A DNA stretch of 64,000 bases. It comes from Hespellia sp. (lineage in GTDB: Bacteria; Bacillota; Clostridia; Lachnospirales; Lachnospiraceae). Shown here in pieces: positions 24,104 through 32,989 of the stretch (the first letter of the stretch is position 1; every line of letters starts with the position of its first letter). The notes under the pieces are model-generated. The model was not told where the DNA came from, did no database searches, and was given only the letters and a program-made list of their open reading frames with translations. Both the position numbers and the translations under genes were made by a program. The stretch lies in contig JAQUVD010000007.1 in NCBI GenBank assembly GCA_028693555.1, positions 1 to 64,000 of the forward strand, read 5' to 3'.

Positions 24104-25219
24104 TTAAATCGTATCTGCACGCTTAATATATCCCGGTTCATCTGGTGCGGATATCACTTCTTTTACATGAAGCAGTACGGCACGCTTATCAATTACCTGG
24201 TTCTCAACATGTACATTTTCCCCAATGACTGCTCCGGCAAGTACGACACTGTTCTTGACAACAGCCCCCTTCTTAATCTCACATCCACGTCCAATGATAG
24301 AATTCTCTACAGTTCCTTCAATGAGACATCCGTTGGATACAACCGACAGCTTCACGTCAGCATCCTGGAAGTACTGAGTCGGGCAGGAATCGTTCGTCTT
24401 AGTATAAATCGGCCAGTCTGCGGTGAATAATTCTCTGGCTGTCTTGATGTTGATCAAGGCAATGTTCGCATCATAGTAGCTCTTGAAATCGGTAATGCTC
24501 GCAAAGAATCCACGATGTGGGATTCCACGGACGTCCATAGTACAGCTGACATCATTCACAATATCACGCAGAGTGTACATAGAAGATAACTTGTGGGCTG
24601 CGTTTACTAAATCAAGGAACATCCCTTTCTTCATGATATAGGTATCCATAGAAATATTCCGGTTCTTAGCAGTTCCCTGATTCGGCATGATGCTTTCCAC
24701 ACCCTTCTCTTTGTTCAGAGTCAGAACATTACAATTCAGAAACGATTCATTTGCATTATCTACAGAATGATAAGCGATGGAAATAGCAGCGCCAGACTCC
24801 GCGTGTTGTTTTACTAACTCAGAGTAATCCATCTTGCAGACAATATAAGCAGGTGCGATGACAACGTATTCCTGAGGCATCTCAACGATCTTCTCAAGGT
24901 TTGTGAAAAATGAGTCGATGTCAGTGTTGTATAAATCATGCTCCGTACGATTCTCAGGGAATAATACCTGAAGATCTCCGCGCTTTGAGTTGATGTTGTA
25001 ATGACGTCCACTGCCGAGGTGAGCGGTGAGCGAGAGAGGTTTTCTCTTAATATATACCTGGATGCAGTCGATTCCACTGTTACTCATGTTAGAAACAGGA
25101 AAGTCAATCAAGCGATATCTTCCCATAAATGAAAATGCTCCCACTGCACGATAGTCTTCTAATCCATCCACCCATACATTTCGGTCGGTCGGTTTGATAA
25201 TTCCAAATGCACTATACAT
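24104..25219 (-). CDS. glgD: Glucose-1-phosphate adenylyltransferase subunit GlgD
   Basis: A 371-residue GlgC paralogue with an N-terminal nucleotidyltransferase domain whose pyrophosphorylase loop is degenerate (FGIIKPTDRN at residues 5-14 instead of GGRGSRL), followed by a left-handed beta-helix with hexapeptide repeats (about 280-371). In Firmicutes GlgD is the non-catalytic or modulating partner of GlgC in ADP-glucose synthesis for glycogen. It lies 3 bases downstream of glgC and is co-transcribed with it. Confidence 0.92.
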   Translation of the reverse strand: MYSAFGIIKPTDRNVWVDGLEDYRAVGAFSFMGRYRLIDFPVSNMSNSGIDCIQVYIKRKPLSLTAHLGSGRHYNINSKRGDLQVLFPENRTEHDLYNTDIDSFFTNLEKIVEMPQEYVVIAPAYIVCKMDYSELVKQHAESGAAISIAYHSVDNANESFLNCNVLTLNKEKGVESIMPNQGTAKNRNISMDTYIMKKGMFLDLVNAAHKLSSMYTLRDIVNDVSCTMDVRGIPHRGFFASITDFKSYYDANIALINIKTARELFTADWPIYTKTNDSCPTQYFQDADVKLSVVSNGCLIEGTVENSIIGRGCEIKKGAVVKNSVVLAGAVIGENVHVENQVIDKRAVLLHVKEVISAPDEPGYIKRADTI

Positions 25220-25222
25220 AAT

Positions 25223-26362
25223 TTAGTCATCCCCCTTTACTCTTTTTGCAATCAATTCAATTGCAGAGCTGTCAGCGCTTCCAACGACAGCGTTTTTACC
25301 AATCTTAACCCCGTTCGCGACGAGGGAACGTGTAACAGTCGCACCGTCCTCAACGATAACGCCAGGCATCAGAACACTGTCAATAATCTTTGTATTCGTC
25401 CCGATTTTGACACCTGTAAAGAGAACGGAATTCTTTACCTCACCATCCACAGTACAGCCCTGAGTTAAGAATGCCTGCTTAATATCTGCATTCGGTCCGA
25501 GATACTGAGGAAGTGTTGTAACGTCTTCCGTATAGATTTTCCAGTGATTATCATGTAGATCTAATGCGTTGTTCGGATCAAGCAGGTCCATATTTGCTTC
25601 CCATAAGGAATCGATTGTTCCGACATCTTTCCAGTACCCTTTGAATTTGTATGCGTACAGTGTCTTGTCGTCTGCGAGCATAGTAGGAATGATATCCTTA
25701 CCAAAGTCATGATTCGAATCCGGATTCTTCATATCAGCAACTAACATCTTGCGAAGCAGTTTCCAGTTGAAAATGTAGATACCCATAGAAGCAAGATTAC
25801 TCTTTGGATGTTCCGGTTTTTCTTCAAATTCTACGATACGTCCGGTTTCATCGGTATTCATAATCCCGAATCTGCTGGCTTCCTTCTTGGGAACTTCAAT
25901 GACTGCGATTGTGGCATCTGCATTGTGGGCAGTATGATCGGCAAGCATCTTCGCATAATTCATCTTATAGATATGGTCGCCGGACAAGATTAGAACATGC
26001 TCCGGTGCATAAGAATCAATAAAATCGATATTCTGGGAAATCGCATCGGCTGTCCCCCGATATACATTCAAGCCTGCATCCGCTTTCTCGCGTGGCGGAA
26101 GAACGAATACACCACTATCTTTTGCATCCAGGCCCCAGCGTCTGCCGGTAGCAACATAGCTGTTCAAAAGAACCGATTCATACTGTGTAAGAACACCAAC
26201 TACATCGATACCGCTGTTTGCACAATTGCTAAGTGGAAAATCAATGATACGATACTTCCCACCATATGATACAGCAGGTTTCGCAACTTTGTTTGTAAGG
26301 TCGTGAAGCCGAGAACCGCGCCCGCCGGCTAGAATCATCGCAAGCATTTCATTTTGTTTCAT
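25223..26362 (-). CDS. glgC: Glucose-1-phosphate adenylyltransferase
   Basis: A 379-residue GlgC with the intact loop [13 protein letters not shown] near the N-terminus, [28 protein letters not shown] and a C-terminal hexapeptide beta-helix. It makes ADP-glucose from ATP and glucose-1-phosphate, the committed step of glycogen synthesis. The start used has GAGGGTG upstream; an in-frame ATG at 26386 lacks one. Synthase and branching enzyme are not nearby. A minus-strand TATAAT lies at 26410-26415. Confidence 0.95.
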   Translation of the reverse strand: MKQNEMLAMILAGGRGSRLHDLTNKVAKPAVSYGGKYRIIDFPLSNCANSGIDVVGVLTQYESVLLNSYVATGRRWGLDAKDSGVFVLPPREKADAGLNVYRGTADAISQNIDFIDSYAPEHVLILSGDHIYKMNYAKMLADHTAHNADATIAVIEVPKKEASRFGIMNTDETGRIVEFEEKPEHPKSNLASMGIYIFNWKLLRKMLVADMKNPDSNHDFGKDIIPTMLADDKTLYAYKFKGYWKDVGTIDSLWEANMDLLDPNNALDLHDNHWKIYTEDVTTLPQYLGPNADIKQAFLTQGCTVDGEVKNSVLFTGVKIGTNTKIIDSVLMPGVIVEDGATVTRSLVANGVKIGKNAVVGSADSSAIELIAKRVKGDD

Positions 26363-26386
26363 AATACACCCTCTCTTTCGTAACAC

Positions 26387-26645
26387 TTTATTGCGTTAAT
26401 TATGTAAACATTATACAATCATTTCCGGCATTCGTCCATAACTTTGTGTGAAATTAAAATGAATATCTGAAAAAAACTCACGCTTTTCCAACAATGTGCA
26501 CAAAATAGTTGACAAAAGATAAAAAGAATTAAAAAAAACAGATAATTCACCAGGGAGAATCAATTCGCCTGGAAAGACTTGATAATGTTCTGTTGTTTGC
26601 GGTATAGTATAATGATAGAAGAAATCATTAGGAATGGAGTCGATC
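26387..26645. other. Divergent intergenic region between glgC and the hicB-like gene
   Basis: About 260 bases, AT-rich. For the plus-strand gene TTGATA (26579-26584) and TATAGT (26603-26608) are 18 bases apart. For glgC a minus-strand TATAAT occupies 26410-26415 without a clear -35. A short hairpin CCAGG...CCTGG lies at about 26551-26572. No hicA toxin gene was found here. Confidence 0.45.
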
Positions 26646-26924
26646 ATGAAATTTATTTATCCGGCAGTATTTGAAAAAGTGAATGAAAATGAGTATAAAG
26701 GGAGGTTCCCGGACCTGGAAGATTGTTACGGATCAGGTGAAACCCTGATGGACGCAATCGAGGATGCGCGAGAGGCAGCATTTAACTGGATCTCGGTAGA
26801 ACTGGACGATCCGGATGGAAAGCTGCCACCTGTATCAGACGAATGTGAGATTGAACTAAGAAAAAATGAGTGTGTTCGGCAGATTTTAGTGAATATCCGA
26901 TTTATGGAAGGCTGGGACGAGTAG
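26646..26924 (+). CDS. HicB-like protein (orphan antitoxin-type fold)
   Basis: A 92-residue protein starting MKFIYPAVFEKVNE, with FPDLEDCYGSGETLMDAIEDA (the HicB partial RNase-H fold) and SVELDDPDGKLPPVSD. HicB proteins are usually antitoxins beside a HicA toxin. No HicA-like gene is found within several hundred bases on either side, so this is an orphan or a HicB-like regulator. There is no C-terminal DNA-binding domain. The ATG at 26646 fits other family members; an in-frame ATG at 26634 is also possible. Confidence 0.8.
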   Translation: MKFIYPAVFEKVNENEYKGRFPDLEDCYGSGETLMDAIEDAREAAFNWISVELDDPDGKLPPVSDECEIELRKNECVRQILVNIRFMEGWDE

Positions 26925-26944
26925 TCTGCTTATGGAACGATTCA

Positions 26945-26973
26945 TTGACAATAGATAAAAGAAAATGTATACT
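26945..26973 (+). promoter_or_regulatory. Consensus promoter of the marR-flavodoxin unit
   Basis: TTGACA at 26945-26950, a 17-base spacer and TATACT at 26968-26973. It is one of the best promoter matches in the window, 40 bases before the MarR start. Confidence 0.75.
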
Positions 26974-26981
26974 AATTAGAA

Positions 26982-26997
26982 AGTTCAATAATGAACT
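26982..26997. promoter_or_regulatory. MarR operator candidate, copy 1
   Basis: AGTTCA-ATAA-TGAACT is a perfect 6-bp-arm palindrome just downstream of the -10, covering the likely transcription start of the MarR gene. A near-identical copy at 27465-27480 supports a shared operator for autorepression. Confidence 0.7.
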
Positions 26998-27012
26998 AAT
27001 TGGGAGGTGCGT

Positions 27013-27450
27013 ATGCAAGCCAATGAATTTGTGGCGAGTGGGTATCAGATTCGAAAATTAATTGAAAAGAAATCAGAACCTTTGATGGAAAAGTATCATC
27101 TTAGAATTGTGGAATTAGATATTTTAGTCATACTTTTTCGCTCGAAACGAATCGATACAGCCAAAGCAATTATTCAGAAAAAACACATTTCAAAGGCGCA
27201 TGCCTCGAAATCTGTAGAAAACTTGCAGAATGAGGGATATGTTCTTTTGACGGAAGATGAGTCGGATCATAGAATCGTGCACATTTCTCTGACTGAAAAA
27301 GCGAACCAGGTGGTGGAAGATGCAATGGAGATCTATGAAGAGTGCAGACAGATCATGTTTCGTGGAATAACGGAAGATCAAAGAGTTGTGATGAAACAAG
27401 TGATGAAACAAGTTTCTGACAACTTAAGACAGGAACTTGGAAACGAGTAA
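27013..27450 (+). CDS. MarR-family regulator (BilQ-like)
   Basis: A 145-residue winged-helix protein. The recognition part is IIQKKHISKAHASKSVENLQ (about 56-75), followed by the wing with LTEDESDHRIVHISLTEKA. The start has GGGAGG 6 bases upstream. It is followed by a flavodoxin gene, and both are preceded by copies of the palindrome AGTTCRATAATGAACT, so it is likely an autorepressor. In bilirubin-reducing gut Clostridia a MarR gene (bilQ) and a flavodoxin gene (bilS) accompany the reductase bilR. This pair resembles them, but no bilR is present in the window. Confidence 0.85.
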   Translation: MQANEFVASGYQIRKLIEKKSEPLMEKYHLRIVELDILVILFRSKRIDTAKAIIQKKHISKAHASKSVENLQNEGYVLLTEDESDHRIVHISLTEKANQVVEDAMEIYEECRQIMFRGITEDQRVVMKQVMKQVSDNLRQELGNE

Positions 27451-27464
27451 AAGTTTATTCAGAT

Positions 27465-27480
27465 AGTTCGATAATGAACT
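27465..27480. promoter_or_regulatory. MarR operator candidate, copy 2
   Basis: AGTTCG-ATAA-TGAACT differs from copy 1 by one base and lies in the gap between marR and the flavodoxin gene. Confidence 0.65.
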
Positions 27481-27503
27481 TTTTAAACGGAAAGGAAAAA
27501 CAT

Positions 27504-28013
27504 ATGAAATATTTAGTCGTATATGATAGTAAAACAGGGAATACAGAAAAAATTGCAAAAGAAATATTAAGTGCAATTCCAGAAGCACAAAAAGAGATCA
27601 AAAAAGTAAGTGAGTTTACAGGAAATGAAGATGCGGATGTGATCTTTGTAGGTTTTTGGACGAACAGAAGCACCTGTCCGATGTCCGTTGTTAACGCATT
27701 GGAATTAATGACGGAAAAGAAAATTGCATTATTTGGTACTTGTGGAATGGGAGGATCGGAAGAATATTACGATTCAATTAAGAAAAACGTAGAGGCCTGG
27801 CTGCCGGAAGAGTGCGAATATCTGGGGTGTTACCTGTGTCAGGGAAAGATGCCGGAATCCGTGCTGCATAAGTATGAACAGATGGAGGGCAAAGTGCCAA
27901 AAGAACAGCTTGAGGCTATGATTCAGAATTATCATGCGGCAAAGACGCATCCGGATTCGAAAGATCTGCTGGACGCAGGCAAATTTGTGAAAGATATTGT
28001 CATGAAGTATTAA
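27504..28013 (+). CDS. Flavodoxin-family protein (BilS-like)
   Basis: A 169-residue protein starting MKYLVVYDSKTGNTEKIA, whose SKTGNT loop binds FMN phosphate. It continues GFWTNRSTCP and LFGTCGMGGSEEYY, then a C-terminal stretch of helix (about 110-169) beyond the classical flavodoxin core. Similar proteins accompany bilR and are thought to supply electrons to it; the same family occurs in bacteria for other roles. GGAAAGGA precedes the ATG at 27504, the start chosen over 27474. A cytidylate-kinase-like gene follows after 31 bases. Confidence 0.85.
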   Translation: MKYLVVYDSKTGNTEKIAKEILSAIPEAQKEIKKVSEFTGNEDADVIFVGFWTNRSTCPMSVVNALELMTEKKIALFGTCGMGGSEEYYDSIKKNVEAWLPEECEYLGCYLCQGKMPESVLHKYEQMEGKVPKEQLEAMIQNYHAAKTHPDSKDLLDAGKFVKDIVMKY

Positions 28014-28044
28014 CATCAATTGAATTGATAGGAGGAACTGGACG

Positions 28045-28638
28045 ATGAAATCATTAGCTATTGAACGAGAGTATGGAAGCGGCGGCAGAGCTATCGGGAA
28101 AATGATTGCAGAAAAATATCATATCCCATTTTATGATGGTGATTTGCTGGTACAAGCAGCAAATGACTATGGAATATCGTTGGATATACTAAAACAATAT
28201 GATGAAATGAAAGCTGGAAGTATCCTTTACAATATTGTATTAGCAACCAAACTGACAAGTCAGGAGAACTTAGAATTACTGAATCAGCTTTATTATGGAA
28301 TCGAACAGACAATTCTGAAAATAAATGCAGAAGGACCTGCAGTTTTTATTGGCAGATGCTCGACAGAAATCTTAAAGGATCATGAGGATGTTTATCGCAT
28401 TTTTGTGACAAGCTCAGATGTGGAGGAACGCATACATAGGATCAAAGAAACGGAACAGGTATCGGAGACGCAGGCAAAACAAAAGGTGAAACAAAAGGAT
28501 CGGCAAAGAGAGCAATATTTCAAATACTGGACAGAAAAGAAATGGAAGGATCGTGACAATTACGATGCGACGTATGATACCGCAGTATTAGGGATTGAAC
28601 AATGTGCTGAGCTTATTATGGAAGAATTATCGCGGTGA
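28045..28638 (+). CDS. Cytidylate kinase-like family protein
   Basis: A 197-residue P-loop kinase. Its phosphate loop is REYGSGGRAIGK (residues 8-19) and it has FIGRCSTEIL, a lid region with DRQREQYFKYWTEKKWKDRDNYDATYD and no transit or signal sequence. It belongs to the Cytidylate_kin2 group, distinct from the housekeeping Cmk. The substrate is probably a nucleoside monophosphate or a related small molecule, but is unproven. It may be co-transcribed with the preceding flavodoxin gene. A relative lies at 43540. Confidence 0.85.
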   Translation: MKSLAIEREYGSGGRAIGKMIAEKYHIPFYDGDLLVQAANDYGISLDILKQYDEMKAGSILYNIVLATKLTSQENLELLNQLYYGIEQTILKINAEGPAVFIGRCSTEILKDHEDVYRIFVTSSDVEERIHRIKETEQVSETQAKQKVKQKDRQREQYFKYWTEKKWKDRDNYDATYDTAVLGIEQCAELIMEELSR

Positions 28639-28665
28639 CAATGAAAAAATTGAAGTTAGAAGAAA

Positions 28666-28699
28666 GTCGTTTGTTCATAACAGAGCAAGCGATTTTTTT
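28666..28699 (+). terminator. Intrinsic terminator after the kinase-like gene
   Basis: TCGTTTGTTC pairs with GAGCAAGCGA, using two G-U pairs, around a 6-base loop and is followed by seven T residues. Confidence 0.75.
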
Positions 28700-28861
28700 G
28701 CAATCTAAGGTAGGTGAGCATCGCAACTCAATCGCGGAATCAATGCATTGAAGTTATACCATTATTATTAAAAATAGTATATACTAATTATACAACATGG
28801 TCGTTCACCCACCTGAATCACTCATATATCAAAGAAGATAACGAATAAGGAAAACATAGAT

Positions 28862-30142
28862 GTGATAAAAGAAATGTGTAGCAGCATTATTGAAGTAATG
28901 ATTTTTTTGTTGTTTAATAAGAAAATTGAAAAGCGGAGATATTATCCGTTGCGTTCTTGTTTTATGTTTATTGAAATAAATGTTTTAACAAAAATATTAG
29001 ATGTATATCATGTGGATGGAATTTTCTTGAGAGCTGTAATTAACATGGTATTTTTTGGAATATGCTTTTTTTTCATGTATAAGCTACCATTAAGAAGACT
29101 TGTATCGAGAGTAATAGCATGGAATTGTTGTATGATTTTTTCAGAGTTAATTGTAACAGTCATAGTTGCATTTGGAGTATCTGGATATAGATTGTCTGAG
29201 ATATTGGATATGCCTTTCTTTTGGGGGTTAATTTTAATTGTATCTAAAGGCTGTCAAATGATTTTGCTCGATTTGTATAATAAAGAATTGTATTTCTCGA
29301 GTATTAAGTTGAACCTGCGAACACTATTATTTAACAGCTTTTTAATAGTTTCATTGCTAACTTATTTGTTTTTTGCATTACAAAGCTATATTAGTGAGAA
29401 AAATTTAAAAGATATGATTGTGTACATCATAATATTAACTTATTCATTCATTGTTATAATAGGATATGGGTACATATGCTATATTAAAATGTACAAAAAA
29501 ATACAAGAACAAAACAGCGAGGTTAAAATTCTAAACGAAAAAGCAAAATTACAAATGCAGTATTATGAGGAATTAGGAAAATACAAAAGAGAAATCAAAA
29601 AAATTCGACATGATATGAAAAACATACTATTAGTTGGAAATAATATGACTCCAAATAATCGGATAAAGTATATGAATGAAATTGCAGACGTACATAAAAA
29701 TCCAGAAGAGAAAATTATATCAGGAAATGAAATATTAGATATTCTATTAGAGACGAAAAACGAACTATGCAATCGTGAGGAAATAGAATTCATAATTAAA
29801 GTTGATTATGAAATTGAAGATATCATTAAGCTGGTAGACATAGGAATTATTTTTGGTAATATAATTGACAATGCTGTTGAATCATGCTTGAAATGTGATA
29901 TTTCCAAAAGAAAGATTGTATTAATAGTTACCCTATATAATCATTTCTTATTAATAAAGATTTCTAATCCGGTGAAAGAAATAGTAGAAAAAGAAAACAG
30001 ACTACAGACTACGAAAGCAGATAGTAAACAACACGGAATAGGCATGCTTTGCGTAAAAGAAACAGTAGAAAAATATGACGGTGTACTGAAATATAATGTA
30101 AATAAAAATATATTTAATCTTACTATAATGATTCCCGTTTAA
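28862..30142 (+). CDS. AgrC-like sensor histidine kinase (GHKL domain)
   Basis: A 426-residue kinase with about six hydrophobic segments in residues 10-205. A coiled dimerisation segment then carries KKIRHDMKN (phosphoacceptor His250). A GHKL ATPase domain has an N-box NIIDNAVES (333-341) and a G-box HGIGM (391-395). This is the AgrC/ComD-type architecture that senses peptides or other signals in the membrane. Translation starts at GTG 28862, or at the ATG 12 bases later. The gene is much more AT-rich than the flanking core genes. A LytTR regulator follows, but no agrB or agrD is present. Confidence 0.85.
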   Translation: MIKEMCSSIIEVMIFLLFNKKIEKRRYYPLRSCFMFIEINVLTKILDVYHVDGIFLRAVINMVFFGICFFFMYKLPLRRLVSRVIAWNCCMIFSELIVTVIVAFGVSGYRLSEILDMPFFWGLILIVSKGCQMILLDLYNKELYFSSIKLNLRTLLFNSFLIVSLLTYLFFALQSYISEKNLKDMIVYIIILTYSFIVIIGYGYICYIKMYKKIQEQNSEVKILNEKAKLQMQYYEELGKYKREIKKIRHDMKNILLVGNNMTPNNRIKYMNEIADVHKNPEEKIISGNEILDILLETKNELCNREEIEFIIKVDYEIEDIIKLVDIGIIFGNIIDNAVESCLKCDISKRKIVLIVTLYNHFLLIKISNPVKEIVEKENRLQTTKADSKQHGIGMLCVKETVEKYDGVLKYNVNKNIFNLTIMIPV

Positions 30143-30339
30143 GCGTTAAAAATGACCATTTATCCATTTTTGTTGCTAGAAAATAAAAAGATTATTATTA
30201 TAGAACCAGTGGGGTACAAAGATGTAATCCTATGTGCTAATTACAAAGGGGGACATTCAAAGAATTATGAGTGAAAAATGAAAAACAGAATGATAAAAAT
30301 GAAAAGCGAAAAATACACCTAGAGAAAAGATGAAGAATA
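30143..30339 (+). other. Gap between the AgrC-like kinase and the LytTR regulator
   Basis: About 197 AT-rich bases. A 40-codon open frame at 30152-30274 encodes a short peptide with one cysteine, but it has no ribosome site and is not called as a gene. An inverted AAAATG...CATTTT pair sits near its start. No convincing AIP precursor was found. Confidence 0.35.
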
Positions 30340-31059
30340 ATGAGAATTGCAGTTTGTGATGACGATATATATTTCATAAAGAAAATAGAAAAGTATATTT
30401 ATTTGTATTCTAAAAGTAAAAAGGAACCTGTATTATTGAGTAGTTATACCACGGGATTTGAACTGATGGAGAATTGTGGTCACAACCAGTCAATTGATGT
30501 TATTTTCCTTGATGTATTATTGGGAAGAGAAAATGGAGTGGATATTGCAAAAAAAATTCGAGAAAATAATTCAAATGTAATTATTGTGTTTATTTCTTCG
30601 GTAGAAAAATATGCAGTGTCCGGATATGATGTCAACGCGTTTCATTATCTTTTAAAACCAGTAACTTATTCTAAATTTGTTTCTGTTGTAAAATCAGTAG
30701 AGCAGGAATTATCAAAAAGGAAAACAGATTTTTTTGGGGACAAAACCAATTTAGGGATGGTTTTAATACGCTATTATGAACTATGTTACATTGAGACTTA
30801 TGAAAGAAATACAATTATACATACAACAAATGGGGACTATATAAGCTATCGTACAATGAAAGAACACGACCGAATTTTAAACGATGTACGCTTTTATAGG
30901 TGTCATGCTGCTTATATTATAAATATGCAGTATGTATATCGCGTACAAGGGTTATCAATATTTTTAAAACAAGGTAATGAAATTTTAATTAGCAAAAATA
31001 GAAAAAGTAAGTTTATGTTAGCACTAACAGAATACATTGATGGAATGAGTGCTGTATGA
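30340..31059 (+). CDS. LytTR-family response regulator (AgrA-like)
   Basis: A 239-residue protein. The receiver domain (1-120) has DD at residues 8-9, the phosphoacceptor in VIFLDVLLG and the KP motif in LLKPVTYSK. The LytTR DNA-binding domain follows at about 135-239 (YELCYIETYERNTIIHTTN). It is the partner of the kinase 197 bases upstream. LytTR regulators bind paired direct repeats and often activate toxin, bacteriocin or competence genes; the target here is unknown. It is also strongly AT-rich. Confidence 0.9.
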   Translation: MRIAVCDDDIYFIKKIEKYIYLYSKSKKEPVLLSSYTTGFELMENCGHNQSIDVIFLDVLLGRENGVDIAKKIRENNSNVIIVFISSVEKYAVSGYDVNAFHYLLKPVTYSKFVSVVKSVEQELSKRKTDFFGDKTNLGMVLIRYYELCYIETYERNTIIHTTNGDYISYRTMKEHDRILNDVRFYRCHAAYIINMQYVYRVQGLSIFLKQGNEILISKNRKSKFMLALTEYIDGMSAV

Positions 31060-31085
31060 ATGAGAGGGAGTAGAAAGGGGATTTT

Positions 31086-32222
31086 ATGAAAAAAAGAACT
31101 TGTTTACTTATATGCATTTTGGGAGCGGTTTTGTTGGCTGGATGTGGAGCATCTTCGCCACAGAATGTATCTGGATCTGAAACGAAAGACTCATCAGATG
31201 CTTTGACGAATGAAAATGTAGATTCATTAGATTCGTCAGAAACTATTGCTGTTGCGGAAGGCTATTATGAACACCGCACACAAAACTTGCGATCTGTATC
31301 CAATGGAACACAAACAATTGCCTATGGTGATCGCGGTGTTTATATCATTGATGATGCAGGTTGGAATTGTATTTATTCGGAAACTCGAATTGTAGGAATG
31401 GATCTTTACAAGGATTACATTTATATTATGGTGACACCAAAAGATCCTGAGGGTTCTTCTCAAATCATACGTATGGATATGAACGGACAAAATGTTACAA
31501 CATTAGCTGATATTTCATCATCATCGTTCTCTTTGCGTATCTATAATCAGGTATTGTATTACTATACAATACAAGAAAATGCTTATGTTATGGTGGGGAA
31601 TCTGTTAAATGAAGATGGAACATTGGGGGATGCTGTTGACATTGAAAATGAGGATTATATATATAAGGCACTGAATGATTTTGGAAAAGGAGTAGATGAT
31701 ACATATTCTGTAGCTTATGATCCTGGATATACCAGTGCATATTATAATGGATTATTTGAGTACCAACCAAAAGACGAAGCATCTAAAACATTGAGTTTTG
31801 TTAATGGAAAAGAAGAACTCTCTCTTGTTTCAAGTCTAGATAAAGTGCTCCTTGTGGCAGGTACAGCAATTTATTATACGGATGTGACGAAGGGAACAGA
31901 ATGTTATAAATATGATATGAAATCAGAATCTAATACGGTATTCTTTGATAATGGAAAAAACAATCAGATTATCAATTATGATCAAGACTATCTCTATATC
32001 ACAGAGGATCAGATGCCTGCAGGGGGAAGTGCGACAATGATTCAACGAGTGAATCTTAGATCGGGAGCAGTGGAAGATTTATTTGATATTGGGCTTGCTA
32101 ATCTTAATGTAAATACTTGCTTTGACATCTGTGGTAATTGGTTCTTGTGTCGTGATGTGAATAGCGGCGCATTGGTACTGCAAAACAAAGAAGATTCAAA
32201 TCAGGTGATAAGTGAACCATAA
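31086..32222 (+). CDS. Surface lipoprotein, DUF5050-like beta-propeller
   Basis: A 378-residue protein with a lipoprotein signal: basic KKR, a hydrophobic core and the lipobox LLAGC (Cys20). A Ser/Asp-rich linker (about 24-55) and a repeat-rich domain follow, with motifs such as YKDYIYIMV, NQVLYYYTI and YDQDYLYIT that suggest DUF5050-like propeller blades. It would be anchored outside the membrane. It follows the LytTR gene closely and may be part of the same island, possibly its output or sensor partner. Function unknown. Confidence 0.72.
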   Translation: MKKRTCLLICILGAVLLAGCGASSPQNVSGSETKDSSDALTNENVDSLDSSETIAVAEGYYEHRTQNLRSVSNGTQTIAYGDRGVYIIDDAGWNCIYSETRIVGMDLYKDYIYIMVTPKDPEGSSQIIRMDMNGQNVTTLADISSSSFSLRIYNQVLYYYTIQENAYVMVGNLLNEDGTLGDAVDIENEDYIYKALNDFGKGVDDTYSVAYDPGYTSAYYNGLFEYQPKDEASKTLSFVNGKEELSLVSSLDKVLLVAGTAIYYTDVTKGTECYKYDMKSESNTVFFDNGKNNQIINYDQDYLYITEDQMPAGGSATMIQRVNLRSGAVEDLFDIGLANLNVNTCFDICGNWFLCRDVNSGALVLQNKEDSNQVISEP

Positions 32223-32260
32223 GGTGCTGTAATTGTGAAATAAGAAGAAAGAGAGAAAGT

Positions 32261-32836
32261 ATGGAGAATAATTTAGCATTTACAGAAGAGGATAGAGATG
32301 ATTTGAGGAAATTATATTTACATCCTTTGAATTTTCCAGATTTTAGAACAGATGAAACGGTAAGGGGGGTTATTAGTTTAAATATTGGTGTGTTTATTTT
32401 TATTGTTTTTACATGTTCTTTGATAGCGCTGCTCGGAAATGTAATCTTTGGGGTAATAGTATTGGGGCTGGATATTTCTCAATTTATATTGTTTATCGTA
32501 AGATATAACAATAAAAGAAATAGAGGCAAAAAAAAGATAAACGAAATGATAGATTTATGGTTTGATCATATATCGAAGGCAGATTATCAGGCAGATAGGA
32601 TTTGCGCTGATGGAAATCAATATCTTTATAAAGACTGGAAACAAATTGTATTTTACAAGCATCTATGTTTTGCTTTTTCTGATGAACATTCGATCCTTGT
32701 TTCACTAAGAATACAAGGAAAAGACGAAATTACAAAATTTTGCTCGCAATATCCCGAGGTAAAGATTACGGAAGAAACAGAACCATTTCAAATAAAAAAA
32801 TATACACTGAATGATAATTATATTTTTTGGACCTGA
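32261..32836 (+). CDS. Membrane protein with a cytoplasmic tail, unknown
   Basis: A 191-residue protein with two close hydrophobic helices (about 35-55 and 62-82), a basic stop-transfer (RYNNKRNRGKKK) and a soluble tail. The tail's DGNQYLYKDWKQIVFYKHLCFAFSDEHSILVSL resembles the PH-like C-terminus of YcxB-type proteins, though this is tentative. GAGAGAAAG precedes the ATG. The gene shares the AT-rich composition of the kinase-regulator-lipoprotein group. Role unknown. Confidence 0.6.
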   Translation: MENNLAFTEEDRDDLRKLYLHPLNFPDFRTDETVRGVISLNIGVFIFIVFTCSLIALLGNVIFGVIVLGLDISQFILFIVRYNNKRNRGKKKINEMIDLWFDHISKADYQADRICADGNQYLYKDWKQIVFYKHLCFAFSDEHSILVSLRIQGKDEITKFCSQYPEVKITEETEPFQIKKYTLNDNYIFWT

Positions 32837-32989
32837 AAATGTTGAAAACATGTTTCACAAAAATATTCATGCCCTACTCATTACGTCTAAAGAAAAAAAC
32901 CATACTTGAAATGCATACTTTTATTCAGATTTATGTGAGGAAACAAAGAAAATGCTTGTCTATGTAAAAGGAATAATGGAGGATACATC

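Noticed and set aside
24104-26362. Possible gene duplication of glgC
   Set aside because: The two genes are the normal GlgC and GlgD subunits of Firmicutes, not a recent duplication.
28641-28751. 36-codon frame after the cytidylate-kinase-like gene
   Set aside because: It runs through the intrinsic terminator at 28666-28699, so it is not a gene.
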